Shown here one piece after another: positions 1 to 6,556 of a stretch of DNA of 8,021 bases. The stretch lies in the NCBI GenBank assembly GCA_937138955.1, contig CAKZPJ010000598.1, forward strand, positions 1-8,021, read 5' to 3'. Each line of letters starts with the position of its first letter. Within the stretch, counting starts at the first letter, position 1. The translations under genes were made by a program, and so were the position numbers. Source of the stretch: an uncultured Flammeovirgaceae bacterium (GTDB lineage Bacteria; Bacteroidota; Bacteroidia; Cytophagales; Cyclobacteriaceae). A model generated the notes under the pieces. It had not been told where the DNA came from and ran no database searches. It was given only the letters and a program-made list of their open reading frames with translations.

Positions 1-181
1 CAATGCCTACTACATTCGCCCCAGCTTGATTTATTTCGTAAGTAAGCTCACCCGTACCACAGCCTAAGTCCAAAATAGCTTCGCCTACCTGCGGATTGAG
101 CCAGTCAATAAGGTCGGCACCAAACTGGTAGACAAACGCGTGTTTCTGCTGGTATAGGTCAGCATTCCATTGGTAGGGCAT
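1..181 (-). CDS. Class I SAM-dependent methyltransferase, N-terminal part
   Basis: The open frame starts at the ATG at 181-179 and runs off the window at position 1, giving 60 residues. It begins MPYQWNADLYQQKHAFVYQF, and residues 36-47 read ILDLGCGTGELT. This is the glycine-rich motif I that binds S-adenosylmethionine in class I Rossmann-fold methyltransferases. Residues 55-60 (ANVVGI) are the second beta strand, which normally leads to the acidic residue that contacts the ribose. An N-terminal helical stretch directly before motif I is usual for small Methyltransf_11/25-type enzymes, including the trans-aconitate methyltransferase group. The substrate cannot be read from this fragment. It lies 132 bases downstream of ilvC, behind a GC-rich palindrome, so it is probably not part of the branched-chain operon. 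The family is confident; the specific function is unknown. Confidence 0.85.
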   Translation of the reverse strand, partial: MPYQWNADLYQQKHAFVYQFGADLIDWLNPQVGEAILDLGCGTGELTYEINQAGANVVGI

Positions 182-268
182 TATTTAAGTTGACAGTGGA
201 CAGAGAATAATTGAAAGCGGTATTGTATCGCTTCGTTTACGCAGAATCAAAAAAAGAGCGAAGTTATA

Positions 269-297
269 CCCCCTGGCCCCCTTTAATAACAAGGGGG
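269..297. repeat. GC-rich palindrome between ilvC and the methyltransferase gene
   Basis: Two C5 runs (269-273 and 277-281) are followed by a G5 run (293-297). The second C run forms a perfect 7-bp stem, CCCCCTT (277-283) with AAGGGGG (291-297), around a 7-base loop. On the minus strand the element reads C5...G5-CCA-G5, so either G5 run could pair with the single C5 run. It lies 16 bases after the ilvC stop and could act as an RNA hairpin at the end of the ilv transcript. No T tract follows directly on the minus strand, however; a T7 run appears only about 20 bases later (250-256). The layout resembles small dispersed intergenic palindromes of the CCCCCTT...AAGGGGG kind found in many copies in some Bacteroidota and cyanobacteria. 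That resemblance is from memory and was not searched. Confidence 0.5.
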
Positions 298-313
298 AAT
301 ATAGGATATGGTT

Positions 314-1351
314 CTACGGGCGTAGCTCGCGGACTTTACTACCGGCTTGCCACATTTCAGAGTCTTTTAGTTCGTCTAACTCTACCTGTAACTTCTCACG
401 GTAGTCAGACTGGCTATTGCGCTCGATAGTAATTCGAGCTTCGTTGCCAGTTTCTACGCTTTCGTACAAATCATCAAATACGGGTTTCACTGCATCGCGG
501 AAACGATCTTTCCAATCTAGTGCGCCTCGTTGGGCAGTGGTAGAACAGTTAGCGTACATCCAGTCCATACCATTTTCTCCAACTAAGCGGATCAGGCTTT
601 GGGTGAGTTCTTCTACTGTTTCGTTGAAAGACTCACTGGGAGAATGCCCTTTGCTGCGAAGCAAATTATACTGAGCTTCCATCACGCCCGCTAAAGCCCC
701 CATCAGAATACCACGCTCACCGGTCAAGTCACTGTGAACCTCCTTCTTAAAAGTAGTCTCGAATAAATAGCCCGAACCTACCCCAATGCCCACGGCCAAA
801 ATGCGCTCCTTGGCATTTCCGGTAACGTCTTGATAAATAGCGTAGCTAGAATTAATTCCTTTTCCGTCTAAGAATAACCGACGAACACTGGTACCAGATC
901 CTTTGGGTGCTACCAGCATTACGTCTATGTTATCAGAAGGAATAATACTCGTTTCTTCGTGGAATGTTACTGCGAAGCCGTGCGAGAATACTAAAGCCTT
1001 TCCATCGGTTAAGTACTTTTTCATAGTGGGCCAAACTGCAATTTGCCCAGCATCAGATAGAAGGTTACAAATGATAGTACCTCGTTCGCAAGCTTCTTCA
1101 ATCGGGAATAAGGTTTCTCCTTCTACCCATCCGTCTTCAATAGCTTTTTGATAGGTTTTAGAATCTTTACGCTGACCAACAATTACATTAAAGCCGTTGT
1201 CGCGCAGGTTTAAACCCTGAGCAGGCCCTTGTACTCCGTATCCAATAATCGCGATGGTCTCGTCTTTTAAGGTATCTAGTGCTTTGGAGAGTGGGTATTC
1301 CTCTCGGGTGACGACACTCTCGTCAACGCCACCAAAATTAATAGTTGCCAT
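314..1351 (-). CDS. ilvC: Ketol-acid reductoisomerase
   Basis: This 345-residue enzyme converts 2-acetolactate or 2-aceto-2-hydroxybutyrate to the dihydroxy acid, using Mg2+ and NAD(P)H, in the common Ile/Val pathway. The N-terminal Rossmann domain shows GYGVQGPAQ (residues 37-45) and the cofactor loop GQRKDSK (59-65). His124 lies in SHGF, and VAPKGSGTS follows at 147-155. The C-terminal knotted domain has the metal ligands Asp208 and Glu212 in SDLTGERG, Glu244 and Glu248 in FNETVEEL, and the CSTTAQRGALDW segment. The sequence, including LNLRDNGFNVIVGQRK and the ending VRELRP, looks closer to fungal mitochondrial Ilv5 and other Bacteroidota enzymes than to E. coli IlvC. The length suits the short class I form. 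It is the last gene of the ilv block, 127 bases after ilvN, and that spacer holds a large inverted repeat. Confidence 0.97.
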   Translation of the reverse strand: MATINFGGVDESVVTREEYPLSKALDTLKDETIAIIGYGVQGPAQGLNLRDNGFNVIVGQRKDSKTYQKAIEDGWVEGETLFPIEEACERGTIICNLLSDAGQIAVWPTMKKYLTDGKALVFSHGFAVTFHEETSIIPSDNIDVMLVAPKGSGTSVRRLFLDGKGINSSYAIYQDVTGNAKERILAVGIGVGSGYLFETTFKKEVHSDLTGERGILMGALAGVMEAQYNLLRSKGHSPSESFNETVEELTQSLIRLVGENGMDWMYANCSTTAQRGALDWKDRFRDAVKPVFDDLYESVETGNEARITIERNSQSDYREKLQVELDELKDSEMWQAGSKVRELRP

Positions 1352-1420
1352 GTGTTTTGTTTCGTTTAGTAGTTATGGGGAATGAAAAATTAAAAGTTAC
1401 AGATTTGAAAATTAGCTTGT

Positions 1421-1472
1421 AGCTAGGAGCAGGGAGTTTATTAGATGTACCCCCTGCTCTTAGCCCCTAGCT
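1421..1472. repeat. Bulged inverted repeat between ilvN and ilvC
   Basis: AGCTAG-GAGCAGGG (1421-1434) is matched by CCCTGCTC (1452-1459) and CTAGCT (1467-1472). This gives a 14-bp interrupted stem with a 17-base loop and a 7-base bulge (TTAGCCC, 1460-1466) on one side. The RNA hairpin would lie between ilvN and ilvC. No T tract directly follows it in the direction of transcription, so it does not look like a standard rho-independent terminator. It could be an RNA processing or stability element that sets ilvC expression apart from the genes before it. The repeated AGCTAGG/GGCTAAG-like heptamers also suggest a dispersed intergenic repeat. The pairing is seen directly; the role is inferred. Confidence 0.6.
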
Positions 1473-1478
1473 CCCCGC

Positions 1479-2069
1479 TCAGTAGCTGACTCCTGGGCTA
1501 CGTTCCGGATCTTTTAGTTCATGAAATTCTTCGTCAGAATACCAGCCTTCGGGTCCAATATTCTTAGCGTATTGACTAAAGCGGTACTGATCTTTGACCA
1601 AAGCAATGCGCCCTGATTTTACAAATTCTAGAATACCGTGGGGTTCTAGTAGATGAAGCATCGTAGTAATATCTTCTTTCTTTCCGGTTTTCTCAATAAT
1701 GATATAATCATCGGTAGAAAAAGCTACTTTAGCCTGATGGCGATGCGCAATAGCCATCACCTCCTCTCGCTGCTGAAAGTCTTCGGTAGCTACTTTATAA
1801 TACGCTATTTGTCCGTAGAAAACCTGCTCGTCTTCATTATGAAACACGAACAATACGCCAATAATCTTGCGGATTTGCTGAATGAGTTTTTGTATTTTAT
1901 TTGCGTCGTAGTCAATAACAATCGTGAAACGAGAGATTCCTTTACGCTCGGTTTCGGAGACGGTCAGGCTCTCAATGTTAGTCCGCCGACGCGAAAAAAT
2001 GATAGTGATTCGGTTTAACAGACCGAAGTTGTTTTCGGTGAATACGATAATGGTGTAGCGTCGTTTCAT
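1479..2069 (-). CDS. ilvN: Acetohydroxyacid (acetolactate) synthase small, regulatory subunit
   Basis: This 196-residue protein is the regulatory partner of IlvB. The N-terminal ACT domain (about residues 4-80) contains FTENNFGLLNRI (10-21), FSRRRTNIESLTV (25-37) and the strand SRFTIVI. Aligned by eye with E. coli IlvH, the positions known to bind valine appear to be kept: Asn13, Gly16 and Asn31 match Asn11, Gly14 and Asn29. Valine feedback is therefore plausible. A C-terminal domain follows (about 85-165), with YYKVATED and a closing basic/acidic tail that ends SPGVSY. The protein is somewhat longer than the 163-residue E. coli form, mainly at the C-terminus. The ATG at 2069 directly precedes the ACT fold and fits the family start. 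Unusually, ilvN is not adjacent to ilvB: a metallopeptidase-like gene lies between them, leaving a 77-base spacer before ilvN. Confidence 0.95.
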   Translation of the reverse strand: MKRRYTIIVFTENNFGLLNRITIIFSRRRTNIESLTVSETERKGISRFTIVIDYDANKIQKLIQQIRKIIGVLFVFHNEDEQVFYGQIAYYKVATEDFQQREEVMAIAHRHQAKVAFSTDDYIIIEKTGKKEDITTMLHLLEPHGILEFVKSGRIALVKDQYRFSQYAKNIGPEGWYSDEEFHELKDPERSPGVSY

Positions 2070-2146
2070 AGTAATTATATATTAGACAATTGCTGATGAT
2101 TAGCTTGCAAAGATGAATTAACTTCCTGTTGATCAGAAACAGAATA

Positions 2147-2929
2147 TCAGAAGGAACACTCAATTTGGTGGTTGTACCATCGCATCATTTCCTTTTCTAC
2201 CATCACTTTATTGATCGTTTCGTCATCTAGCAGATTCTCGTAACTAATCTCTTTTATATCTAGACAGTATTGTACCAACAACCATCCTCGGTAATAACGT
2301 CGGGGAGCAATGGTACCATTATCAAAAGTGATTTCCCACCCATCCGAATCTGCCTGTTCTTGTTTTATTTTTCGGGTTATGTTACTGACTAAATCCTGTT
2401 GAGCCGCGGCTTTTCTAGAAACATACTCAGCATACCCCTCCCACTTCCAGTGAGGATGCCCCGCTATTGGGTTCGACCTCCAGAGTCCGAACTTCAAAAA
2501 CTGTAAACAATGGGTGGCTTCATGGGCAATCAGTTCGGAAAGATTCCACTTATATCCATTTTTCTCAACAGTATTAGTTTGATAGTTAGTTGTACCCTTC
2601 AAAACAGCTTTATTAGAAAACCCCCACCCAAAGGCTCTACCCCTCACTTTTTCCATCAGTATTGGGTAGTATGAACCATCGTCTAAGCAGATGTTTAATG
2701 CTGTATTCTTATGGTACAAATCACTCTGCTCAATTGAAGAAAGGGCGTTAGCAAATGCTGAGAAGAAAGCATCATCAAGGGGTGCATTGTGATAAATTGT
2801 ATGATTACCTACCGTAGTTTGGTTAGCGTAAAGAATAGCCGGATTCATTACAATACCTACCAATAACCCCGCTGAAAGAATTCCGGTAGCCGAAAGTCGC
2901 AGCATCCATTTCCTAATAATCTGTTTCAT
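2147..2929 (-). CDS. Putative exported or membrane-anchored zinc metallopeptidase (HExxH), family unknown
   Basis: I do not recognise this 260-residue protein as a named family. Residues 1-35 look like a signal peptide or signal anchor: basic MKQIIRKWMLR, then a hydrophobic stretch (12-34) ending near ILYA|NQ, which suggests action outside the cytoplasm. Residues 133-143 (LIAHEATHCLQ) contain an HExxH zinc site with His136, Glu137 and His140. Glu164 in WKWEGYAEY (161-169), 24 residues after the second His, is a good third ligand, as in gluzincin-type peptidases. The pattern HExTHxLQ...W..EGYAEY is typical of small peptidase_MA-like proteins. The ATG at 2929 lies 7 bases after the ilvB stop with no room for a promoter, so co-transcription with ilvB is very likely. 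The 77-base spacer to ilvN has no clear terminator. No link to amino acid synthesis is apparent from the sequence; peptidase activity is inferred from the motif only. Confidence 0.8.
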   Translation of the reverse strand: MKQIIRKWMLRLSATGILSAGLLVGIVMNPAILYANQTTVGNHTIYHNAPLDDAFFSAFANALSSIEQSDLYHKNTALNICLDDGSYYPILMEKVRGRAFGWGFSNKAVLKGTTNYQTNTVEKNGYKWNLSELIAHEATHCLQFLKFGLWRSNPIAGHPHWKWEGYAEYVSRKAAAQQDLVSNITRKIKQEQADSDGWEITFDNGTIAPRRYYRGWLLVQYCLDIKEISYENLLDDETINKVMVEKEMMRWYNHQIECSF

Positions 2930-2936
2930 CTTTCGC

Positions 2937-4724
2937 CTACTCTAATCGTATCTGATCTACCCCAGCACCGGAAGGAACCATCGGAAATACATTGGTTTCT
3001 TTTTCTACCATTACCTCTAACAAGTAAGACTGCTCAGAATTAATTAGTGTATCAAGAGAGGCTGATAAATCATCAGCATGGTTGCATTGGTGTCCACTAA
3101 TTCCGAAACCCTTGGCAATGGTAATAAAGTCGGGATTGGTTAACTCAACAAACGAATACCGATTATCAAAGAACAACTCTTGCCACTGCCGCACCATACC
3201 CAGATAATTATTATTCATTATAATAATTTTTACGGGTTGCCCACTTTGCGCAATGGTCCCTAGCTCCTGAATGGTCATTTGAAAACAGCCATCACCAATG
3301 ATGGCGTATACATCGCGATGGGGTGCGCCCATTTTTGCTCCAAGAGCCGAAGGTAGCGCGTAACCCATGGTTCCTAGTCCACCGGAGGTAAGCCAACTAT
3401 CAGTTTTATTGAATGTGGAGTAGCGAGCCGAAGCCATCTGGTGCTGTCCAACATCAGCGACAATTACCCCATCTCCATTCGTTTTCTCTGACAACATCCG
3501 TACTACTTCCCCCATCTTAATACATTCGCCCTCAGCAGTAAAGTCATTTTGAATAACTTTTTGGTATTCTTCCTCGTGACATTTGGCAAACTCGTTTAGC
3601 CACCCTTCGTGTGTTTTCTCTTTTACTTTAGAAGTTAGTTCTACTAAAGCTGCCTTGGCATCGGCAATAATACCTACCGTAGCGGGTACGTTCTTGCTGA
3701 TTTCGGCGTGATCAATATCAATATGAATTACCTTTGCCTGCTTGGCATAACGTTCTAAATTTCCGGTTACCCGGTCGTCGAAGCGCATTCCTACCGCAAT
3801 AATCACATCAGCCTGGTTAGTAAGAACATTGGGACCGTAATTGCCGTGCATCCCCAGCATTCCTACATACAGCGGATGTTCCGATGGAAAGGCAGAGAGA
3901 CCGAGCAACGTACTAGCTACCGGAATGCCCGTTTTCTCTACAAAAGCTTTTAGCTCTTCTTGCGCTTCCGAAAGCAGAATTCCGTGGCCAGCGAACAAAA
4001 ACGGACGCTCTGCGGCATTCAGTAATTTGACCGCTTCGGCAATATCTTCTTCTCGAGGAGCACTAGCCGGTTTATAGCCTTTAATTTGTCTGCGCTTCTC
4101 GTAAGTAAACGGAATGCTCATGTCTTTCATCTGAGCATCCTTCGTAATGTCAACCAGTACAGGACCTGGGCGACCAGTGCGGGCAATATAAAAAGCCTTA
4201 GCAATGATATAAGGAATCTCGTCAGGATTAGCCACCTGGTAGCACCACTTAGTAATAGGCATAGCCAAACTCATTACATCCGTTTCCTGAAAAGCATCGG
4301 TTCCCAGGTAGGGTTCAGCTACTTGGCCAGTAATACAAACAATTGGTACTGAGTCAAGCATGGCGTCGGCAATACCAGTCACCAGATTGGTGGCTCCAGG
4401 ACCGGATGTTGCGAAGCAGACACCAGGTTTCTTCGCCATTTGAGCGTAACCTTCTGCCGCATGAGTTGCCCCTTGCTCGTGGCGCACCAATATATGATTT
4501 AGCTGCTCTCGGTAATGATAGAGAGCATCATAAATCGGCATAATTGCTCCCCCTGGGTAGCCGAAAATAGTATCTACTTCTTCTTCAAGCAGCGATAAAA
4601 TCAACGCCTCTGAGCCATTTACTACCTGATCGGTTTCTTTTATTAAAATATTCTCCGCTTCATGATCGTGGTGTAGCGGGTGATCGTACAACTTCTTTAC
4701 TGCTTTTTCTGTCACTAATGCCAT
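2937..4724 (-). CDS. ilvB: Acetohydroxyacid (acetolactate) synthase large, catalytic subunit, biosynthetic type
   Basis: This 595-residue thiamine-diphosphate enzyme condenses pyruvate with pyruvate or 2-ketobutyrate, the first shared step of Val/Leu and Ile synthesis. The PYR domain starts near residue 36 and shows FGYPGGAIMPIYDAL and VRHEQGATHAAEGYA, with Glu83 as the cofactor-activating glutamate. A central FAD/transhydrogenase-like domain spans about 220-370, including VGMRFDDRVTG. The C-terminal domain has the ThDP/Mg signature GDG (477-479) with MNNNYLGM (503-510), and Trp514 in VRQWQ at the position linked to herbicide binding. The N-terminus carries about 20 extra residues with a His-rich patch (HPLHHDHE, 15-22). 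No other in-frame ATG exists before the domain, and an in-frame TGA lies 7-9 bases upstream, so this start is secure. It follows ilvD by 77 bases and nearly abuts the peptidase gene. Confidence 0.97.
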   Translation of the reverse strand: MALVTEKAVKKLYDHPLHHDHEAENILIKETDQVVNGSEALILSLLEEEVDTIFGYPGGAIMPIYDALYHYREQLNHILVRHEQGATHAAEGYAQMAKKPGVCFATSGPGATNLVTGIADAMLDSVPIVCITGQVAEPYLGTDAFQETDVMSLAMPITKWCYQVANPDEIPYIIAKAFYIARTGRPGPVLVDITKDAQMKDMSIPFTYEKRRQIKGYKPASAPREEDIAEAVKLLNAAERPFLFAGHGILLSEAQEELKAFVEKTGIPVASTLLGLSAFPSEHPLYVGMLGMHGNYGPNVLTNQADVIIAVGMRFDDRVTGNLERYAKQAKVIHIDIDHAEISKNVPATVGIIADAKAALVELTSKVKEKTHEGWLNEFAKCHEEEYQKVIQNDFTAEGECIKMGEVVRMLSEKTNGDGVIVADVGQHQMASARYSTFNKTDSWLTSGGLGTMGYALPSALGAKMGAPHRDVYAIIGDGCFQMTIQELGTIAQSGQPVKIIIMNNNYLGMVRQWQELFFDNRYSFVELTNPDFITIAKGFGISGHQCNHADDLSASLDTLINSEQSYLLEVMVEKETNVFPMVPSGAGVDQIRLE

Positions 4725-4731
4725 ATCTACT

Positions 4732-4763
4732 CAAATTAATTACTCAATTGCTAAATGATCAAA
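4732..4763 (-). promoter_or_regulatory. Weak Bacteroidota-type promoter candidate before ilvB
   Basis: On the minus strand TTTG (4763-4760) is followed after 20 bases by TTAATTTG (4739-4732), one mismatch from the Bacteroidota -7 consensus TAnnTTTG, with about the expected spacing from the -33 element. The -7 box ends only 7 bases before the ilvB ATG, so a transcript from here would be almost leaderless. The region is AT-rich and overlaps a tandem repeat, so a chance match is quite possible. Confidence 0.22.
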
Positions 4764-4774
4764 TTGCTGAATGA
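4744..4774. repeat. Short imperfect tandem repeat in the ilvD-ilvB spacer
   Basis: TCAATTGCTAAATGA (4744-4758) is followed directly by TCAAATTGCTGAATGA (4759-4774). The two units differ by one substitution and one inserted A. They occupy much of the 77-base spacer between the ilvD stop and the ilvB start. No function is evident. Confidence 0.6.
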
Positions 4775-4801
4775 TTCTATTGTTAACGGCTTGTTAATTG
4801 T

Positions 4802-6484
4802 TTAAGATTCATCAGTTACGCAGCCCTGAGAGGCTGAAGCAACCGATTTTGCGTATTTGTATAATAGTCCGGAAGTTTCTGAAAGAGGTGGTTGTTTCCA
4901 CTGACTTTTTCTCTCTTCCAGTTCTTCATCAGTCAGCTTTACTGAAAGCTGATTGTTTTCTATATCCACTAAGATGCCATCACCATCCTGTAACAGCCCA
5001 ATTGGGCCACCCTCAAATGCTTCGGGAGTAATATGGCCCACCACAAAACCGTGAGTCCCCCCCGAAAAACGTCCGTCGGTAATCAATGCCACTTTATTGC
5101 CAAGACCCGCACCCATAATCGCGGAAGTAGGTTTCAGCATTTCTCGCATTCCTGGTCCTCCTTTGGGGCCTTCGTACCGAATTACGATCACATCACCCGC
5201 TTGTATTTTTCGCTGGTCGATAGCGTGGTTAGCATCGTCTTCGCTCTCAAATACACGTGCTGTTCCTTCAAACTTCAGCCCTTCCTTACCGGTAATCTTC
5301 GCTACTGCACCTTCAGGAGCAAGATTTCCGAACAGCATCTGTAAATGCCCTGATTTTTTAATGGGCTGACTCATTGGGTAGATAATTTTCTGTCCTTCAC
5401 CCAACCCCGGAAGGTCTTCTAGATTTTCAGCAATAGTTTTTCCGGTCACGGTCTGACAAGTTTCATTCAAGAAACCTTCTCTTGACAAAAACTTCATGAC
5501 AGCCGGAATACCTCCTATATTATGCAGATCTTCCATCAAATACTTCCCGCTAGGCTTGAGGTCAGCCACAAATGGAGTGCGGTCGCTAACCTCCTGGAAG
5601 TCTTTTAGCGTAAGTTGAATACCAACGCTCTTTGCTACTGCAATCAGGTGTAATACTGCATTAGTTGAACCACCTAATGCCATCACCAGTGTCAGCGCAT
5701 TATCAAAAGATGCCCGAGTCAGTATGTCCGATGGTTTGATGTCATGCTCCAAGAGATAGCGCATTGCCTCGCCTACCTGCTTTAATTCTTCTACCTTATG
5801 GTTACTAGTAGCCGGATTGGATGAACTGTAAGGCAAACTCATTCCCATTGCTTCAATCGCTGAAGCCATTGTGTTGGCGGTGTACATTCCACCGCAAGCT
5901 CCAGCCGTTGGGCAAGATCGCTTTACTACTTCTTTGAAGTCTTCTGGAGTAATATCGCCAGTAATCTTTTTACCGTAAGCTTCGAAAGCCGATACAATAT
6001 TTAGATCTTCGCCTTGATAATGGCCAGGGCTAATCGTTCCACCGTAAACTAAAATAGCCGGGCGATTTAGTCTACCCAGTGCCATCATAGCTCCGGGCAT
6101 ATTCTTGTCACAACCGACAATTGGTACTACGGCATCGTAGCATTGGGCTTGCACAACAGTTTCAATTGAGTCCGCAATAATATCACGGGAAGGAAGCGAG
6201 TAGCGCATACCGGGTGTACCCATTGACATTCCATCGCTCACTCCAATCGTGTGGAAAATTAACCCGATTAGGTCTTGATTCTGTACTGACTCTTTTACGT
6301 CCTGAGCAAACCCATTTAGATGCATATTGCAGGTATTGCCCTCGTAACCGGTACTAGCAATTCCGACCTGAGCTTTGGAAAAATCATCGTCCTTCAGTCC
6401 TACTCCATAAAGCATTGCCTGAGCTCCCGGTAGTGAGTCGTCCTGCGTTAAGGTGGCACTGTACTTATTAAGTTGATTACTCAT
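4802..6484 (-). CDS. ilvD: Dihydroxy-acid dehydratase
   Basis: This 560-residue iron-sulfur enzyme dehydrates 2,3-dihydroxy acids to 2-ketoisovalerate and 2-keto-3-methylvalerate, the third common Ile/Val step. The three expected cluster cysteines are Cys52 in GNTCNMHL, Cys125 in GCDKNMPG and Cys197 in TAGACGGM. Lys127 is the Mg-associated lysine, and [18 protein letters not shown] near the C-terminus matches the IlvD/Edd active-site serine region. Length is typical of the family. The frame stays open to an ATG at 6526, but those 14 extra codons lie in a terminator hairpin and its T tract. The ATG at 6484 gives [15 protein letters not shown], which matches the usual Bacteroidota N-terminus, so 6484 is chosen. 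It is the first structural gene behind the Ile/Val/Leu leader and is therefore the first gene controlled by attenuation. Confidence 0.97.
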   Translation of the reverse strand: MSNQLNKYSATLTQDDSLPGAQAMLYGVGLKDDDFSKAQVGIASTGYEGNTCNMHLNGFAQDVKESVQNQDLIGLIFHTIGVSDGMSMGTPGMRYSLPSRDIIADSIETVVQAQCYDAVVPIVGCDKNMPGAMMALGRLNRPAILVYGGTISPGHYQGEDLNIVSAFEAYGKKITGDITPEDFKEVVKRSCPTAGACGGMYTANTMASAIEAMGMSLPYSSSNPATSNHKVEELKQVGEAMRYLLEHDIKPSDILTRASFDNALTLVMALGGSTNAVLHLIAVAKSVGIQLTLKDFQEVSDRTPFVADLKPSGKYLMEDLHNIGGIPAVMKFLSREGFLNETCQTVTGKTIAENLEDLPGLGEGQKIIYPMSQPIKKSGHLQMLFGNLAPEGAVAKITGKEGLKFEGTARVFESEDDANHAIDQRKIQAGDVIVIRYEGPKGGPGMREMLKPTSAIMGAGLGNKVALITDGRFSGGTHGFVVGHITPEAFEGGPIGLLQDGDGILVDIENNQLSVKLTDEELEERKSQWKQPPLSETSGLLYKYAKSVASASQGCVTDES

Positions 6485-6491
6485 AGTGTAT

Positions 6492-6523
6492 AAAAAAAGC
6501 TCTTCCCAGGGTGAGAAGAGCTT
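6492..6523 (-). terminator. Rho-independent terminator (attenuator) upstream of ilvD
   Basis: On the minus strand AAGCTCTTC (6523-6515) and GAAGAGCTT (6505-6497) form a perfect 9-bp stem around a 9-base loop. A run of seven T's (6498-6492) begins within the stem's 3' end. The structure ends 7 bases before the ilvD ATG at 6484. Because it precedes the gene and is preceded by a leader peptide and a competing helix, it acts as a regulated terminator and not as the end of ilvD. It can also stop read-through from leuDB. Confidence 0.9.
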
Positions 6524-6556
6524 CATGGTTATAATATATCTTCTATTCTCACCCCG
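6507..6556 (-). promoter_or_regulatory. Antiterminator helix of the ilv attenuator
   Basis: On the minus strand CGGGGTGAGAA (6556-6546) can pair with TTCTCACCCTG (6517-6507). This gives nine contiguous Watson-Crick pairs plus a G-U and a C-G pair at the outer end. The downstream strand takes up the last three bases of the terminator's 5' arm and most of its loop, so the two helices exclude each other. The upstream strand contains the leader stop codon TGA (6551-6549). A ribosome that finishes the leader would cover it and let the terminator form; a ribosome stalled earlier on Ile/Val/Leu codons would leave it free. The pairing is seen directly; the mechanism is inferred from classical amino acid attenuators. 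Only a weak 4-bp candidate for a separate 1:2 pause hairpin was found (6573-6570 with 6558-6555). Confidence 0.85.

Noticed and set aside
220..266. CTTCG/CGAAG inverted repeat around the T7 tract (minus strand) downstream of ilvC, considered as a terminator.
   Set aside because: The T run lies in the loop and not after the stem, and the stem is only 5 bp.
903..1151. Plus-strand open frames opposite ilvC, ilvB, ilvD and leuB.
   Set aside because: They lie antisense to well-conserved enzyme genes, show no recognisable domains, and have no spacing consistent with independent genes.
1352..1420. Possible separate promoter for ilvC (TAATTTTC and TAACTTTT boxes).
   Set aside because: Neither box has a TTG/TTTG partner at the expected distance, so the match is no better than expected in AT-rich sequence.
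1978..2163. 61-codon minus-strand frame rich in Leu and Ile (MSVPSDILFLINRK...) spanning the spacer before ilvN, considered as a second leader peptide.
   Set aside because: It overlaps the peptidase C-terminus and the first 90 or so bases of ilvN in another frame. No terminator or competing helix is near it, and AT-rich spacers yield such residues by chance.
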